Of a stretch of DNA of 64,000 nt, positions 55,943 to 64,000 are shown piece after piece. The notes beneath the pieces are model-generated. The model saw only the letters and a list, made by a program, of their open reading frames with translations, was not told the DNA's origin and did no database searches. The first letter of the stretch is position 1. Each line of letters starts with the position of its first letter. The stretch comes from Pseudomonas sp. B6002 (GTDB taxonomy: Bacteria; Pseudomonadota; Gammaproteobacteria; Pseudomonadales; Pseudomonadaceae): contig NZ_JACAOY010000019.1 in the NCBI RefSeq assembly GCF_013385985.1, forward strand, positions 1 to 64,000, given 5' to 3'. The position numbers and the translations under genes were made by a program.

Positions 55943-57137
55943 CCGCACCGATTTTATGGATCGACAGGTCCGCACCGTAGTACTCCTCTTCCTGGCTCAG
56001 GCGCAGCCCGTGCAGGCGTTTGATCACACCGTACACCAACAGGCCACCACCCAGCGCCACCACCACACCCAGGGCGGTGCCGATCAACTGGCTGGTCAGG
56101 CTGACGCCGCCCAGTCCGCCCAGCGCGGTCTGGCCGAAGATGCCGCAGGCGATGCCACCCCACACGCCGCACAGGCCGTGCAGCGGCCACACACCCAGCA
56201 CGTCGTCGATCTTCCAACGATCCTGGGCCGCAATGAAGCACCACACGAACAGCCCGCCCGCGACTGCGCCAGTGACCAGCGCGCCCACCGGGTGCATCAG
56301 GTCGGAGCCGGCACAGATCGCCACCAGCCCGGCCAACGGACCGTTGTGCAGGAAGCCGGGATCGTTGCGCCCAATGATCAGCGCCGCGACGGTGCCGCCC
56401 ACCATCGCCATCAACGAGTTGACCGCCACCAGGCCACTCACGCCGTTGAGGGTTTGCGCGCTCATCACGTTGAAGCCGAACCAGCCGACAATCAAAATCC
56501 ACGAGCCCAAGGCCAGGAATGGAATACTCGACGGCGCGAACGCCACCAGTCGGCCCTCGCGATAACGCCCGTTACGCGGGCCCAGCAGCAACACCGCCGC
56601 CAGCGCCAGCCAGCCGCCCATGGCGTGCACCACCACGGAACCGGCGAAGTCATGGAAGCTGGCGCCGAACGTCGCCAGCAGCCAGGCTTGCAGGCCGAAG
56701 TTGCCGTTCCACACCATGCCTTCAAAAAACGGGTAGATAAAAGCCACGATCAACGCGGTGGCGCACAGTTGCGGAACAAAACGTGCACGCTCGGCAATAC
56801 CCCCGGAAATGATCGCCGGTATCGCCGCCGCAAAGGTCAACAGGAAGAAGAACTTCACCAGGCCATAGCCGTGGTCGGCACTGATCACCGCAGCCGGTTG
56901 CATGAAGCTCACGCCGTAAGAGATCCAATAGCCTATAAAGAAATAAGCCAGGGTGGAGATGGCAAAGTCACTGAGGATCTTCGACAAGGCGTTGACCTGG
57001 TTTTTCTGGCGAACCGTGCCCACTTCCAGAAACGCGAAGCCGGCGTGCATGGCCAGGACCATGACCGCGCCAATCAGGATGAACAGGGTATTGGAGCTGT
57101 GGACGAGGGTGTCCACCGCACTTTGCAAATTTTCCAT
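55929..57137 (-). CDS. amt: ammonium transporter Amt
   Basis: 402 aa, 11 helices. The pore and phenylalanine-gate regions are seen in FAGSVVVHAMGGWLALAAVL and GVWPLHGLCGVWGGIACGIF, the latter with the second conserved pore His. It moves ammonium across the inner membrane. The chosen ATG (MENLQSAVDTLVHSS) has no Shine-Dalgarno; TTG/GTG codons 39/36 bp upstream are alternatives. No glnK is adjacent, unlike the usual glnK-amtB pair. The 3' ends of amt and the Kef gene overlap by 14 bp. Confidence 0.92.
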   Translation of the reverse strand: MENLQSAVDTLVHSSNTLFILIGAVMVLAMHAGFAFLEVGTVRQKNQVNALSKILSDFAISTLAYFFIGYWISYGVSFMQPAAVISADHGYGLVKFFFLLTFAAAIPAIISGGIAERARFVPQLCATALIVAFIYPFFEGMVWNGNFGLQAWLLATFGASFHDFAGSVVVHAMGGWLALAAVLLLGPRNGRYREGRLVAFAPSSIPFLALGSWILIVGWFGFNVMSAQTLNGVSGLVAVNSLMAMVGGTVAALIIGRNDPGFLHNGPLAGLVAICAGSDLMHPVGALVTGAVAGGLFVWCFIAAQDRWKIDDVLGVWPLHGLCGVWGGIACGIFGQTALGGLGGVSLTSQLIGTALGVVVALGGGLLVYGVIKRLHGLRLSQEEEYYGADLSIHKIGAVSQD

Positions 57138-57253
57138 GGAGGTTGGCAGGCCTGCATTAAAGGCAAAAAGCACCAAAGCGGTTCAAGCCAGGGTTGCACG
57201 CACTAAATTGGCACCTGCGGCCCCACCCCTCTTCAGAGGGCGTGAACCGCTTT
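57138..57253 (-). promoter_or_regulatory. potentially structured amt leader
   Basis: Reading towards amt, 11-bp perfect inverted arms AAAGCGGTTCA (57253-57243) and TGAACCGCTTT (57185-57175) would close a large stem. Inside it is a 6-bp hairpin CCCTCT-GA-AGAGGG. After the outer stem come GGTGC and five T, then the palindrome GCAGGCCTGC, and AACCTCC, an anti-Shine-Dalgarno-like string, directly before the ATG. The layout resembles a regulated leader RNA, but the transcript is inferred. Confidence 0.45.
57200..57214. promoter_or_regulatory. possible NtrC binding site
   Basis: GCACTAAATTGGCAC resembles the NtrC site type TGCACTAAAATGGTGCA (12 of 17 positions over the full width), which fits nitrogen control of amt. 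It lies within the inverted repeat of the leader. I found no -24/-12 sigma-54 promoter at the right spacing. Confidence 0.35.
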
Positions 57254-57510
57254 AGCGCAGCGATCAACTCAATAGGCCGTTGCCGACAGGGTTTTTCCGC
57301 GAGTTTCAGTTATTTAGGGTAAGGTTTTTGAAGGCATTGCCTCATTCCGCCCAGATTCAGCGCAGGCCCCGAGGCGTGCGCACCAAGGCAAAGCAAAAGC
57401 TGTACCAGACAATTGCACTGAACCTTCACCGATACCGGTGACTCGAAAACACACGTAGCAAACAGTCGCACAGACCCAGACACACAGATCAGCCAATCAC
57501 GGAGATAACC
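57254..57510. other. intergenic region before the YqjD-like operon
   Basis: No gene on either strand. It must hold the promoters for amt (leftwards) and the yqjD-like operon (rightwards). I see no clear -35/-10 pair. CGGAGATAACC just before 57511 is the ribosome site of the next gene. Confidence 0.4.
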
Positions 57511-57825
57511 ATGGCCAGAAAAACTGCAAAAACTGCTCAAGAAATACTGCTGGCGGATTTTCAAACCCTGGTCAGTGACACCGAAAAACTGCTGGACGAC
57601 ACCAAAGTGCTGGCCGGCGACCAAGCCGACGAATTGCGCACCAAGATCCACGACAGCCTGCTCAAGGCCCGTGAAACCCTGCAGCAGACCGAAGATTCCC
57701 TGCGCGAACGCGGCCAGGCAGCCCTCACCGCCACCGAAGATTACGTGCAAGCCAACCCTTGGCAGTCGGTGGGTATTGCCGCCGGCGTGGGCTTTCTGAT
57801 CGGCCTGCTGGCTACAAGGCGCTAA
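57511..57825 (+). CDS. YqjD/ElaB-type ribosome-associated inner-membrane protein (DUF883)
   Basis: 104 aa. A long charged helix (residues ~10-75) is followed by a C-terminal membrane anchor ending WQSVGIAAGVGFLIGLLATR, typical of YqjD/ElaB. E. coli relatives bind stationary-phase ribosomes to the membrane. It is first of three genes spaced as a tight operon. Confidence 0.9.
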   Translation: MARKTAKTAQEILLADFQTLVSDTEKLLDDTKVLAGDQADELRTKIHDSLLKARETLQQTEDSLRERGQAALTATEDYVQANPWQSVGIAAGVGFLIGLLATRR

Positions 57826-57827
57826 CC

Positions 57828-58211
57828 ATGTCTATCGGCGAAACCGGCTCGTCTACGGGCACTACTTCAAGACGTCTGGGCGCGGCCGTGCTGGGCTTGC
57901 TGCACAGCCATGTCGAACTGTTTGGCATCGAGTTGCAGGAACAGAAGGCACGTACGGTCAGCCTGCTGCTGTTTGCCGGCCTGGCGTTGGTGTTCGCGCT
58001 GCTGTTGCTGGTGGGTTTGTCGACACTGGTGATGATTTTGGTGTGGGACACCGGCTACCGGCTCACGGGGATCATCTGCCTCTGCGTGTTCTATAGCCTG
58101 GCGGCCGCGTTCTGCGGGGTGCGCTTGAAGGCGGCGGTGTTCGATGAGTCCACGCCGTTCCACGCCACTCTCGAAGAGCTGGCCAATGATCGGGAGCGCC
58201 TGCTGCCATGA
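57828..58211 (+). CDS. YqjE-like phage-holin-family membrane protein
   Basis: 127 aa with two adjacent membrane helices (SLLLFAGLALVFALLLLVGL and GIICLCVFYSLAAAFCGV). Start MSIGETGSSTGTTSRRLG, 2 bp after the yqjD-like gene. The function is unknown; it is consistently found in yqjD-yqjE-yqjK runs. Confidence 0.87.
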   Translation: MSIGETGSSTGTTSRRLGAAVLGLLHSHVELFGIELQEQKARTVSLLLFAGLALVFALLLLVGLSTLVMILVWDTGYRLTGIICLCVFYSLAAAFCGVRLKAAVFDESTPFHATLEELANDRERLLP

Positions 58212-58549
58212 GCCTGACTGAAATGCCACAGAACACTTCACGACGGGAAATGCGCAAGGCGTTGATCCGTCTGCGCATGGAAATGCACCGTCAGGAAATC
58301 CGCCACGAGTCCCAACAACTGGTGGCGCCCCTGACCAAGGTGCGCAGCATGGGTCAGAACTGGCAGGACAGCCTGGGCATCAAGCACGCGCCGCTGTGGG
58401 GCGTGGCTGCGGTCACCCTGCTGGGTTTCTTCACCGGCAAAGGCGCCAAGGGCGGCAGTATCAGCAGCCTGACACGCCTGGTGAGGCTCGGAGCAGGTCT
58501 GATCCCGCTGATCAAACTGGCCATGCAGGGCAGTTCACGCAAAGGTTGA
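58208..58549 (+). CDS. YqjK-like protein of unknown function
   Basis: 113 aa. A basic N-terminal helix (SRREMRKALIRLRMEMHRQE) precedes a hydrophobic segment (APLWGVAAVTLLGFFTGKGA) and a second weaker one. It overlaps the previous gene by 4 bp and is followed by a strong terminator. The assignment rests on operon position and the basic helix. Confidence 0.8.
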   Translation: MSLTEMPQNTSRREMRKALIRLRMEMHRQEIRHESQQLVAPLTKVRSMGQNWQDSLGIKHAPLWGVAAVTLLGFFTGKGAKGGSISSLTRLVRLGAGLIPLIKLAMQGSSRKG

Positions 58550-58582
58550 GCCCTGCTGGCTGCATTCTTGCAAACAGAATCG

Positions 58583-58617
58583 GCTCGGCCCTCGTCATTG
58601 AGGGCCGAGCCTTTTTT
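58583..58617 (+). terminator. strong intrinsic terminator after the yqj-like operon
   Basis: Perfect 10-bp stem GCTCGGCCCT / AGGGCCGAGC with an 8-nt loop, followed by CTTTTTT. Confidence 0.92.
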
Positions 58618-58641
58618 CGCCGACTCTTTTAAGGAGGCCCC

Positions 58642-59805
58642 GTGATTGACGGGCAACCGCTCGCCTGCTTCCAGCCGTTCATCGATACCGCCACCGGGCG
58701 CATTGCCGGTGTTGAGGCGCTCGGCCGCCTGCGCCAGGCCGATGGCCGCTTGCAGTCTGTGGGCCCCTTGTTCGCCGACCCGCGCACGCCAGGCGCCACC
58801 TTGCGACGCCTTGACCGGCAGATCCGCGACAATGCCTTGAGCCGCCTGCATGAGGCTCCGCAAGACTGGTTCCTGAGCCTGAACATCTCGCCGCGCTGGA
58901 TCAACCGGCTGCGCCCTGGCCAAGCCCTGCCCAGCTTGAAGCAGGTGCAGGCACACGGGGTCGACCCGCAGCGCATCGTGTTCGAGATCACCGAGCTGGG
59001 CGGCGACATCCAGCGCCTGGCCGACGTGGTGGCACGCTATCGCGAGGCCGGCGCGCGCATCGCCATCGATGACTTTGGCGCAGGTTATTCGCAACTCGAC
59101 CGCGTGCTGGCGTTGCAGCCAGACATTCTCAAGCTGGACATGCGCCTGTTCCAGGAAGCGGCCCGAGGTGGGCCGAGCAGTGAAGTGGTGCGGGCCCTGG
59201 CGCAGATGGCCGAGAAAACCGGCTGCTGGATCATCGCCGAAGGCGTAGAAACCGAGGCGCAGTTGAGTTTCGCCCTGGAATGCGGCTCGCGCTATGTGCA
59301 GGGTTACCTGTTCGCCCAGGCACAGCTGGACTGGTTCGATGCCGACGCCTTTGTGCCGCGCTTCGCGCAACTGCGTACCGCCTACGTCCAGCAGAAGCTT
59401 GCAGAGCGGGGGCGCGTGATGCAGTTGCGCCTGCAGTTGGCCGAGCTGATGAAAATCCTGCAGGCCTGGGCACAGGGCCAGGCCCCTCTGGCTCAGCTGC
59501 CCCAATTGCCGAACTTTCCCTGGCTGCTGCGCTTTTACCAATGCGACCGGCATGGCACCCAACTGACGCCCAACTTCGAATGGCGCCAGGATGCCTGGCA
59601 GGCCGACAGCCGCTACCTGGGCCACAACTGGTCGTGGCGCCCGTACTTCTATCACCTGCTCGCGGAAGGCTGGGAGGAACGGCGCCTGACCCTGTCGTCG
59701 ACCTATCGAGACGCCACCACTAACAGCTACTGCCTGACCGCAGGACAATTCTTCGATAACGGTCAGCGTTTGCTGTTAATCGATATCGACGCGGCCGGGC
59801 TGTAG
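58642..59805 (+). CDS. EAL-domain cyclic-di-GMP phosphodiesterase with C-terminal PAS-like domain
   Basis: 387 aa, GTG start with AAGGAGG at ideal spacing. The EAL motif is at residues 25-27 (GVEALGRLRQ). Other catalytic positions are present: FLSLNISPRW, FEITELGG, IAIDDFGAGYSQLDRVLALQ, DILKLDM, IIAEGVETEAQL, YVQGYLF. It should thus hydrolyse c-di-GMP. There is no GGDEF domain. The last ~130 residues (ending with NWSWRPYFYHLLAEGW and STYRDATTNSYCLTAGQ) resemble the YkuI C-terminal sensor domain. No membrane segment, so cytoplasmic. Confidence 0.9.
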   Translation: MIDGQPLACFQPFIDTATGRIAGVEALGRLRQADGRLQSVGPLFADPRTPGATLRRLDRQIRDNALSRLHEAPQDWFLSLNISPRWINRLRPGQALPSLKQVQAHGVDPQRIVFEITELGGDIQRLADVVARYREAGARIAIDDFGAGYSQLDRVLALQPDILKLDMRLFQEAARGGPSSEVVRALAQMAEKTGCWIIAEGVETEAQLSFALECGSRYVQGYLFAQAQLDWFDADAFVPRFAQLRTAYVQQKLAERGRVMQLRLQLAELMKILQAWAQGQAPLAQLPQLPNFPWLLRFYQCDRHGTQLTPNFEWRQDAWQADSRYLGHNWSWRPYFYHLLAEGWEERRLTLSSTYRDATTNSYCLTAGQFFDNGQRLLLIDIDAAGL

Positions 59806-59877
59806 ATTTTCGCTTGCCCCGCCAGGGCGGAACCGGGAAGCTGGGCGGTGTCATTCACCGCACGGAGAGTACCCGCC

Positions 59878-61209
59878 TTGGATTGGCCCACCCTGCTTAC
59901 CCGCGAACGCCTAGGTAAAACCCTGCACAGTCCGGAAGAACTGGGCCGCAGCCCGTTTCACAAGGACCATGACCGCATCATTTTCTCGGGTGCGTTCCGC
60001 CGCCTGGGCCGCAAGACCCAAGTGCACCCGGTGTCCAGCAATGACCATATCCACACGCGGCTGACCCACTCCCTGGAAGTCAGTTGCGTGGGGCGTTCCT
60101 TGGGCATGCGCGTCGGCGAAACCCTGCGCAGTGCCCTGCCCGACTGGTGTGACCCGAGCGACCTGGGCATGGTGGTGCAGTCGGCCTGCCTGGCCCACGA
60201 CATCGGCAACCCGCCGTTCGGGCATTCCGGCGAAGATGCCATCCGCCACTGGTTCCAGCAGGCGGCCGGGCGCGGCTGGCTGGATGACATGAGCAGCGCC
60301 GAGCGCAATGACTTCCTCAATTTCGAAGGCAATGCCCAGGGTTTTCGCGTGCTGACCCAGCTTGAATATCACCAGTTCGACGGGGGTACGCGGCTGACCT
60401 ACGCCACGCTGGGTACCTACCTGAAGTATCCCTGGACCGCTCGCCACGCCGACTCCCTGGGCTACAAGAAGCATAAGTTCGGCTGCTACCAGAGCGAGTT
60501 GCCGATCCTTGAGCAGATCGCACATAAACTCGGCCTGCCACAGCTGGAAGAACAGCGCTGGGCCCGGCACCCGCTGGTGTACCTGATGGAAGCGGCCGAC
60601 GACATCTGCTACGCCCTGATCGATCTAGAAGACGGCCTGGAAATGGAGTTGCTGGACTACGCCGAGGTCGAGTCGTTGCTGCTCGACCTGGTCGGCGATG
60701 ACCTGCCCCAGACCTATCGACAACTGGGCGCGCAAGACTCTCGTCGACGCAAGCTGGCGATCTTGCGCGGCAAGGCCATCGAGCACCTGACCAACGCGGC
60801 GGCCAGGGCGTTTGTCGAACAGCAGGACGCGCTGTTGGCCGGCACGCTGCCGGGCGACCTGGTGGAGCACATGCATGGTCCTGCCAAACGCTGCGTGCTG
60901 GACGCCAAGGACATGGCCCGCAAGAAGATCTTCCAGGACAAACGCAAGACGCTGCATGAGATCGGCGCCTACACCACCCTGGAGATCCTGCTGAACGCTT
61001 TTTGCGGGGCAGCACTGGAGCAGCATGGCGGGCGCACGCCTTCCTTCAAGAACCGCCGTATCCTCGATCTGCTGGGCAATAGCGCGCCAAATCCGGCGTG
61101 GCCGTTGCATGCGTCATTCCTGCGTATGATCGACTTCATCGCCGGCATGACCGACAGCTACGCCACCGAAATGGCGCGGGAGATGACCGGGCGCTCCAGC
61201 CCTCAATAA
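59878..61209 (+). CDS. dgt: deoxyguanosinetriphosphate triphosphohydrolase-like HD protein
   Basis: 443 aa. The HD metal site is given by [18 protein letters not shown] and [19 protein letters not shown], with [20 protein letters not shown] further on, all typical of dGTPases. It splits dGTP to deoxyguanosine and triphosphate. I take the TTG at 59878 (giving M-D-W-P-T-L-L) because CGGAG lies about 10 bp upstream; a GTG ten codons earlier is the alternative. Confidence 0.92.
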   Translation: MDWPTLLTRERLGKTLHSPEELGRSPFHKDHDRIIFSGAFRRLGRKTQVHPVSSNDHIHTRLTHSLEVSCVGRSLGMRVGETLRSALPDWCDPSDLGMVVQSACLAHDIGNPPFGHSGEDAIRHWFQQAAGRGWLDDMSSAERNDFLNFEGNAQGFRVLTQLEYHQFDGGTRLTYATLGTYLKYPWTARHADSLGYKKHKFGCYQSELPILEQIAHKLGLPQLEEQRWARHPLVYLMEAADDICYALIDLEDGLEMELLDYAEVESLLLDLVGDDLPQTYRQLGAQDSRRRKLAILRGKAIEHLTNAAARAFVEQQDALLAGTLPGDLVEHMHGPAKRCVLDAKDMARKKIFQDKRKTLHEIGAYTTLEILLNAFCGAALEQHGGRTPSFKNRRILDLLGNSAPNPAWPLHASFLRMIDFIAGMTDSYATEMAREMTGRSSPQ

Positions 61210-61379
61210 CCGCTTCGATCGAGCTGCCTGTTGCCTGAAAGGAATTGGCCTACGAAGGGAACAGAGCAGCCTGATCGAATTCGTACAAGTACCCGAAGAA
61301 TAATCACGCACGCTTTTAGCGGACATGACGATTATTCCTACGTCACGCTATCAAAGCTTGACCCCTACGTGTGCTCCTT

Positions 61380-61781
61380 ATGCCAAGACACCTTCTGAGT
61401 ATCCTGCTGGTGGAGGATCATCCCTTTCAGCTTCTCGCCACCCGATGCCTGCTCAACAGCTTCGGCTTCGACAACCTGACGCTTGCGGAAAATGCCGAGC
61501 AAGCGATACGCCTGATGACCCAGGCAGACACGCCTTTCGACCTCATGTTGTGCGATCAATGCCTGCCCGACCTGCCAGGTCTTGAGCTGATCGAAATCGC
61601 CGGCCGCCGCCAATTCATCCATGCCGCCATCCTCCTCAGCGGGCTGCCCGCAACAGAGCTTTCAAACCTTGACAATCAAGCTCAGAAACGGAACTTGCCG
61701 CTGCTCGGTTACTTATCGAAGCCATTGAACAAAGATGAACTTATAGCGTTGGTCAGCCGATTGCCCACAGCCAAAATGTAG
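61380..61781 (+). CDS. stand-alone response-regulator receiver domain
   Basis: 133 aa, a receiver domain only. Acidic pair Glu12-Asp13 (LLVEDHPFQ), phospho-acceptor Asp59 (LMLCDQCLPDLPG), Ser87 and Lys114 (GYLSKPL). No output domain follows, so it would act through another protein. A GTG three codons upstream is possible. It lies in front of a two-component pair and is less GC-rich than upstream genes; it may be a partner of that system. Confidence 0.88.
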   Translation: MPRHLLSILLVEDHPFQLLATRCLLNSFGFDNLTLAENAEQAIRLMTQADTPFDLMLCDQCLPDLPGLELIEIAGRRQFIHAAILLSGLPATELSNLDNQAQKRNLPLLGYLSKPLNKDELIALVSRLPTAKM

Positions 61782-62030
61782 GAAATTAAACACCGTCGCT
61801 CCACGAAGAATTCCCTTACGAGCGGCACCACCTTTCTAGCGTACTTAACGCGCCTAACATTTCTCAAATATTTACATCTCGCTTCACTATGCCTTATCAG
61901 CCAGTAGGCCAATACCTTTTTTGGCGTAGGATTTTTCCTGTTTTATATCCGCTCCCCTTCTGGCTCATGCTCCCCCTTAAGCTTCTGAGCTAATGTGCCG
62001 ACTTTATTTGCACTTGCCTGGAATATGACC

Positions 62031-62657
62031 ATGAACTCAGTTTTTATTATTGATGACCACCCCGTCATTCGACTTGCTATCCGAATGCTATTGGAACATG
62101 AGGGTTATAAAGTCGTCGGGGAAACGGACAACGGGTGTGATGCGATACAAATGGTTCGGGAATGCCTGCCGGACCTTATTATCCTGGATATCAGTATTCC
62201 AAAGCTTGACGGCCTCGAAGTGCTCTGCCGATTCAACGCAATGAACACGCCCATGAAGACCCTGATCCTGACCGCCCAATGCCCTACGCTGTTCGCAACG
62301 CGCTGCATGCGCTCTGGCGCTGACGGCTACGTCTGCAAGGAAGGTGACTTGAGCGAACTGCTGAGTGCCATCCGCGCCGTGTTATCAGGTTACAACTACT
62401 TCCCCAGCCAAGCATTGAGCGGTAACGGTGCGGAGGGTACAGACGGCTATGAACTTGAACTCTTCAAAACAGTGAACGACCGAGAACTCATGGTATTGCA
62501 ACTCTTTGCACAAGGCAGAACCAACAAGGAAATTGCCAAAGGTATGTTCTTAAGTAACAAGACTGTCAGCACTTACAAAAAGAGACTCATGCAAAAACTA
62601 AAAGCCAAGTCCTTGGTAGAACTTATCGAGATGGCAAAACGAAACGCGCTAGTGTGA
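62031..62657 (+). CDS. LuxR-family response regulator (BvgA/EvgA-like)
   Basis: 208 aa. The receiver has Asp8-Asp9 and phospho-acceptor Asp53 (LIILDISIPKLDG); the C-terminal LuxR helix-turn-helix runs GRTNKEIAKGMFLSNKTVST and LMQKLKAKSLVELI. The start has GGAA 8-9 bp upstream; an ATG two codons earlier is less well spaced. Its stop overlaps the start of the sensor kinase gene, indicating a cognate pair. Confidence 0.93.
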   Translation: MNSVFIIDDHPVIRLAIRMLLEHEGYKVVGETDNGCDAIQMVRECLPDLIILDISIPKLDGLEVLCRFNAMNTPMKTLILTAQCPTLFATRCMRSGADGYVCKEGDLSELLSAIRAVLSGYNYFPSQALSGNGAEGTDGYELELFKTVNDRELMVLQLFAQGRTNKEIAKGMFLSNKTVSTYKKRLMQKLKAKSLVELIEMAKRNALV

Positions 62658-64000
62658 GAAAGTGGATGCCCAGCCGTATAAAGGACTATCTGATTATATT
62701 GAGTGTCGGCTTGTGCTTCAGCACCGCCGTACCCGCGAGCCATCAATCAGGCCCGGAACACTTCACTCTATTGAGCCGCGCGGGTGCCGTTCAACTGGAC
62801 ACCCAACTGGACAAGACTCAGCGCCAGTGGTTACAGAACAAACGCGAGCTGGTGCTCGGCACCGCTGCACCGGACTACCCTCCCTTCGACCTGACCTCCA
62901 GCGGCCAAGACTATGAAGGCCTCACGGCCGACTACGCTGGGCTGCTGTCCAAGGCCCTGGCCTTGCCCGTAAAAGTCTTGCGCTACCCCAACCGGGAGGC
63001 GTCGATCCGTGCCCTTGAAACGGGCGAAATCGATTTGCTGGGCTCCTCGAATGGCTTTGAAGCCGCCAATCCGAACCTCACCCTGTCGCAGCCGTACGCG
63101 GTGGATCAACCGGTACTGGTGACCCGGGAAGGGGAAACACGCAGCTTGAGCAACGGGCTGGACGGGCTTCGCTTGAGTCTGGTCTATCACTACCTGCCTA
63201 TCAGCGAAGTCAAAAAGCTGTACCCGCAGGCCAACATCCGTGCCTACCCCTCCTACCAGAACGCCCTGAATGCAGTAGCGTTTGACCAGGCGGATGTTTT
63301 CCTCGGCGATACCATTTCCACTCATTACATGATCAACAAGGGTTACCTGAAGAACATCCGCATGGCCAACTTCGGCAAACATGAGGCCTACGGCTTCAGC
63401 TTTGCGATGCGCCAGGACCAGCACATCCTTCTGGGCATTGTCGACGCGGTGCTGGCTGCCGTGCCCGTCAACGAGCGGGACACCATCGCCAAACGCTGGA
63501 GTGCCGGCAGCGACATCCTGTTGACCGACAAGAAACTGCAGCTGACACCCCGCGAAGAGCGTTGGCTGAAGGAACACCCGGTGGTCAGCGTCATCGTGAA
63601 CGAGACCTTTGCGCCACTGACCTTCTTCGACGCCGACGACAACTTCCGTGGCATTACCGCCGACCTGCTGGAGTTGATTCGCCTGCGCACCGGGTTGCGT
63701 TTCGAGATCAAGCGCGGCCGTGAAATCAACTCGATGATCGATCAGGTCAACACGGGCAAAGCCGACATCATCGGCGCAATCGTCCCGAGCATTGAAAGAG
63801 AGGCTCAACTGAATTTCAGTCGCCCCTACCTCGAAAACTCCTACGTGCTGCTGACGCGCAAAGAGCCCAACGCCCCCTCGAACCTGGAGCAGATGGCAGG
63901 CAAGCGCCTGGCAATTACCCCAGGCAACCCACTGGAACACACCCTGCAACGGGACTTCCCGCAGATACAACAGGTGGAGGCCAGCGACACCTTCAAGGCA
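62654..64000 (+). CDS. BvgS/EvgS-type hybrid sensor kinase, N-terminal part (truncated by window end)
   Basis: 449 codons are present, open to the window edge. A signal peptide (SRIKDYLIILSVGLCFSTAV) is followed by two tandem periplasmic solute-binding-like (venus flytrap) domains. The first starts VLGTAAPDYPPFDL and has IRALETGEIDLLGSSNGFEA; the second starts VVSVIVNETFAPLTFF and has DQVNTGKADIIGAIVPSIER. This is the BvgS/EvgS layout; the kinase, receiver and HPt parts lie beyond the window. The GTG overlaps the regulator's TGA; an ATG at 62666 is the alternative start. Confidence 0.9.
   Translation, partial: MRKWMPSRIKDYLIILSVGLCFSTAVPASHQSGPEHFTLLSRAGAVQLDTQLDKTQRQWLQNKRELVLGTAAPDYPPFDLTSSGQDYEGLTADYAGLLSKALALPVKVLRYPNREASIRALETGEIDLLGSSNGFEAANPNLTLSQPYAVDQPVLVTREGETRSLSNGLDGLRLSLVYHYLPISEVKKLYPQANIRAYPSYQNALNAVAFDQADVFLGDTISTHYMINKGYLKNIRMANFGKHEAYGFSFAMRQDQHILLGIVDAVLAAVPVNERDTIAKRWSAGSDILLTDKKLQLTPREERWLKEHPVVSVIVNETFAPLTFFDADDNFRGITADLLELIRLRTGLRFEIKRGREINSMIDQVNTGKADIIGAIVPSIEREAQLNFSRPYLENSYVLLTRKEPNAPSNLEQMAGKRLAITPGNPLEHTLQRDFPQIQQVEASDTFKA

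Noticed and set aside
57138-57253. Sigma-54 promoter for amt
   Set aside because: GG...GC pairs here are 8 bp apart (TGGCTTGAACCGC, TGGTGCTTTTTGC) rather than the required 10; the one 10-bp match (TGGGGCCGCAGGTGCC) is a poor consensus match and overlaps the NtrC-like site.
61782-62030. Possible RNA gene in the gap before the LuxR-type regulator
   Set aside because: Only a weak GCCA/TGGC-type dyad is visible and there is no terminator; nothing beyond a promoter region can be supported.

Overview
The window is chromosomal DNA of a fluorescent Pseudomonas, most likely of the P. fluorescens group. The evidence is the GC-rich coding with tightly overlapping operons, the many Pseudomonas-type REP elements (cores GTGGGAGC..GGCTTGCC), and gene blocks typical of the genus: muxABC-opmB, glcG/gcl-hyi-glxR-ttuD-pyk, ccmABCDEFGHI with a FliK/FlhB-like pair, and a complete phn C-P lyase locus. 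I see no rRNA, tRNA, prophage or CRISPR array.

Layout. 1-9147: a four-gene RND multidrug efflux operon read leftwards (mdtA-mdtB-mdtC-opmB); its 3' end has been tandemly duplicated together with a REP element. 9389-17936: a TetR regulator, a REP-associated transposase (RAYT) bracketed by REPs, then divergent glcG and gcl-hyi-glxR-ttuD-pyk. The last group converts glyoxylate through tartronate semialdehyde and glycerate to phosphoglycerate and pyruvate. 18056-23022: urea transporter, voltage-gated-type K+ channel, sulfate-binding protein, a small exported protein and an MFS exporter. 23082-24843: a serralysin-like metalloprotease with an unusual C-terminal tail, and beside it the decayed remains of another RTX module. 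After an AT-rich gene-free stretch come a peroxiredoxin and a LysR regulator.

27092-37480 is a complete phosphonate uptake and C-P lyase locus in the order phnC-D-E-F-G-H-I-J-K-L-M-N-P, read leftwards. It has a three-unit Pho box upstream of phnC, an intrinsic terminator between phnE and phnF, and a 12-bp palindrome over the phnF start that fits a HutC-type operator. 37720-39926 is a divergent LysR/MFS pair. 40114-47462 is a small lipoprotein gene and the complete cytochrome c maturation operon ccmA-I. 47663-49566 holds a FliK-like protein and a stand-alone FlhB C-terminal-like protein. 49697-52125 is molybdenum cofactor genes (moeA, moaB and divergent mobA).

52206-61209 carries mostly housekeeping genes: a YgdI/YgdR lipoprotein, an RluA-type pseudouridine synthase, a small gene under a perfect LexA box, a glutaredoxin-like protein, a Kef-type antiporter, an ammonium transporter with a structured leader, a YqjD/E/K-like membrane operon, an EAL phosphodiesterase and a dGTPase-like HD hydrolase. 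61380-64000 is a less GC-rich signalling island: a lone receiver domain, a LuxR-type response regulator and the start of a BvgS/EvgS-type sensor kinase cut off by the window edge.

Ten inverted REP pairs and four single REPs punctuate the window, mostly at operon ends, and the RAYT gene that presumably handles such elements lies among them. The observations I rate highest are the decayed RTX module beside the protease, the structured amt leader, the RAYT element bracketed by 24-bp perfect inverted repeats, the FliK/FlhB-tail pair, the SOS-box gene and the operator palindromes at gcl and phnF.
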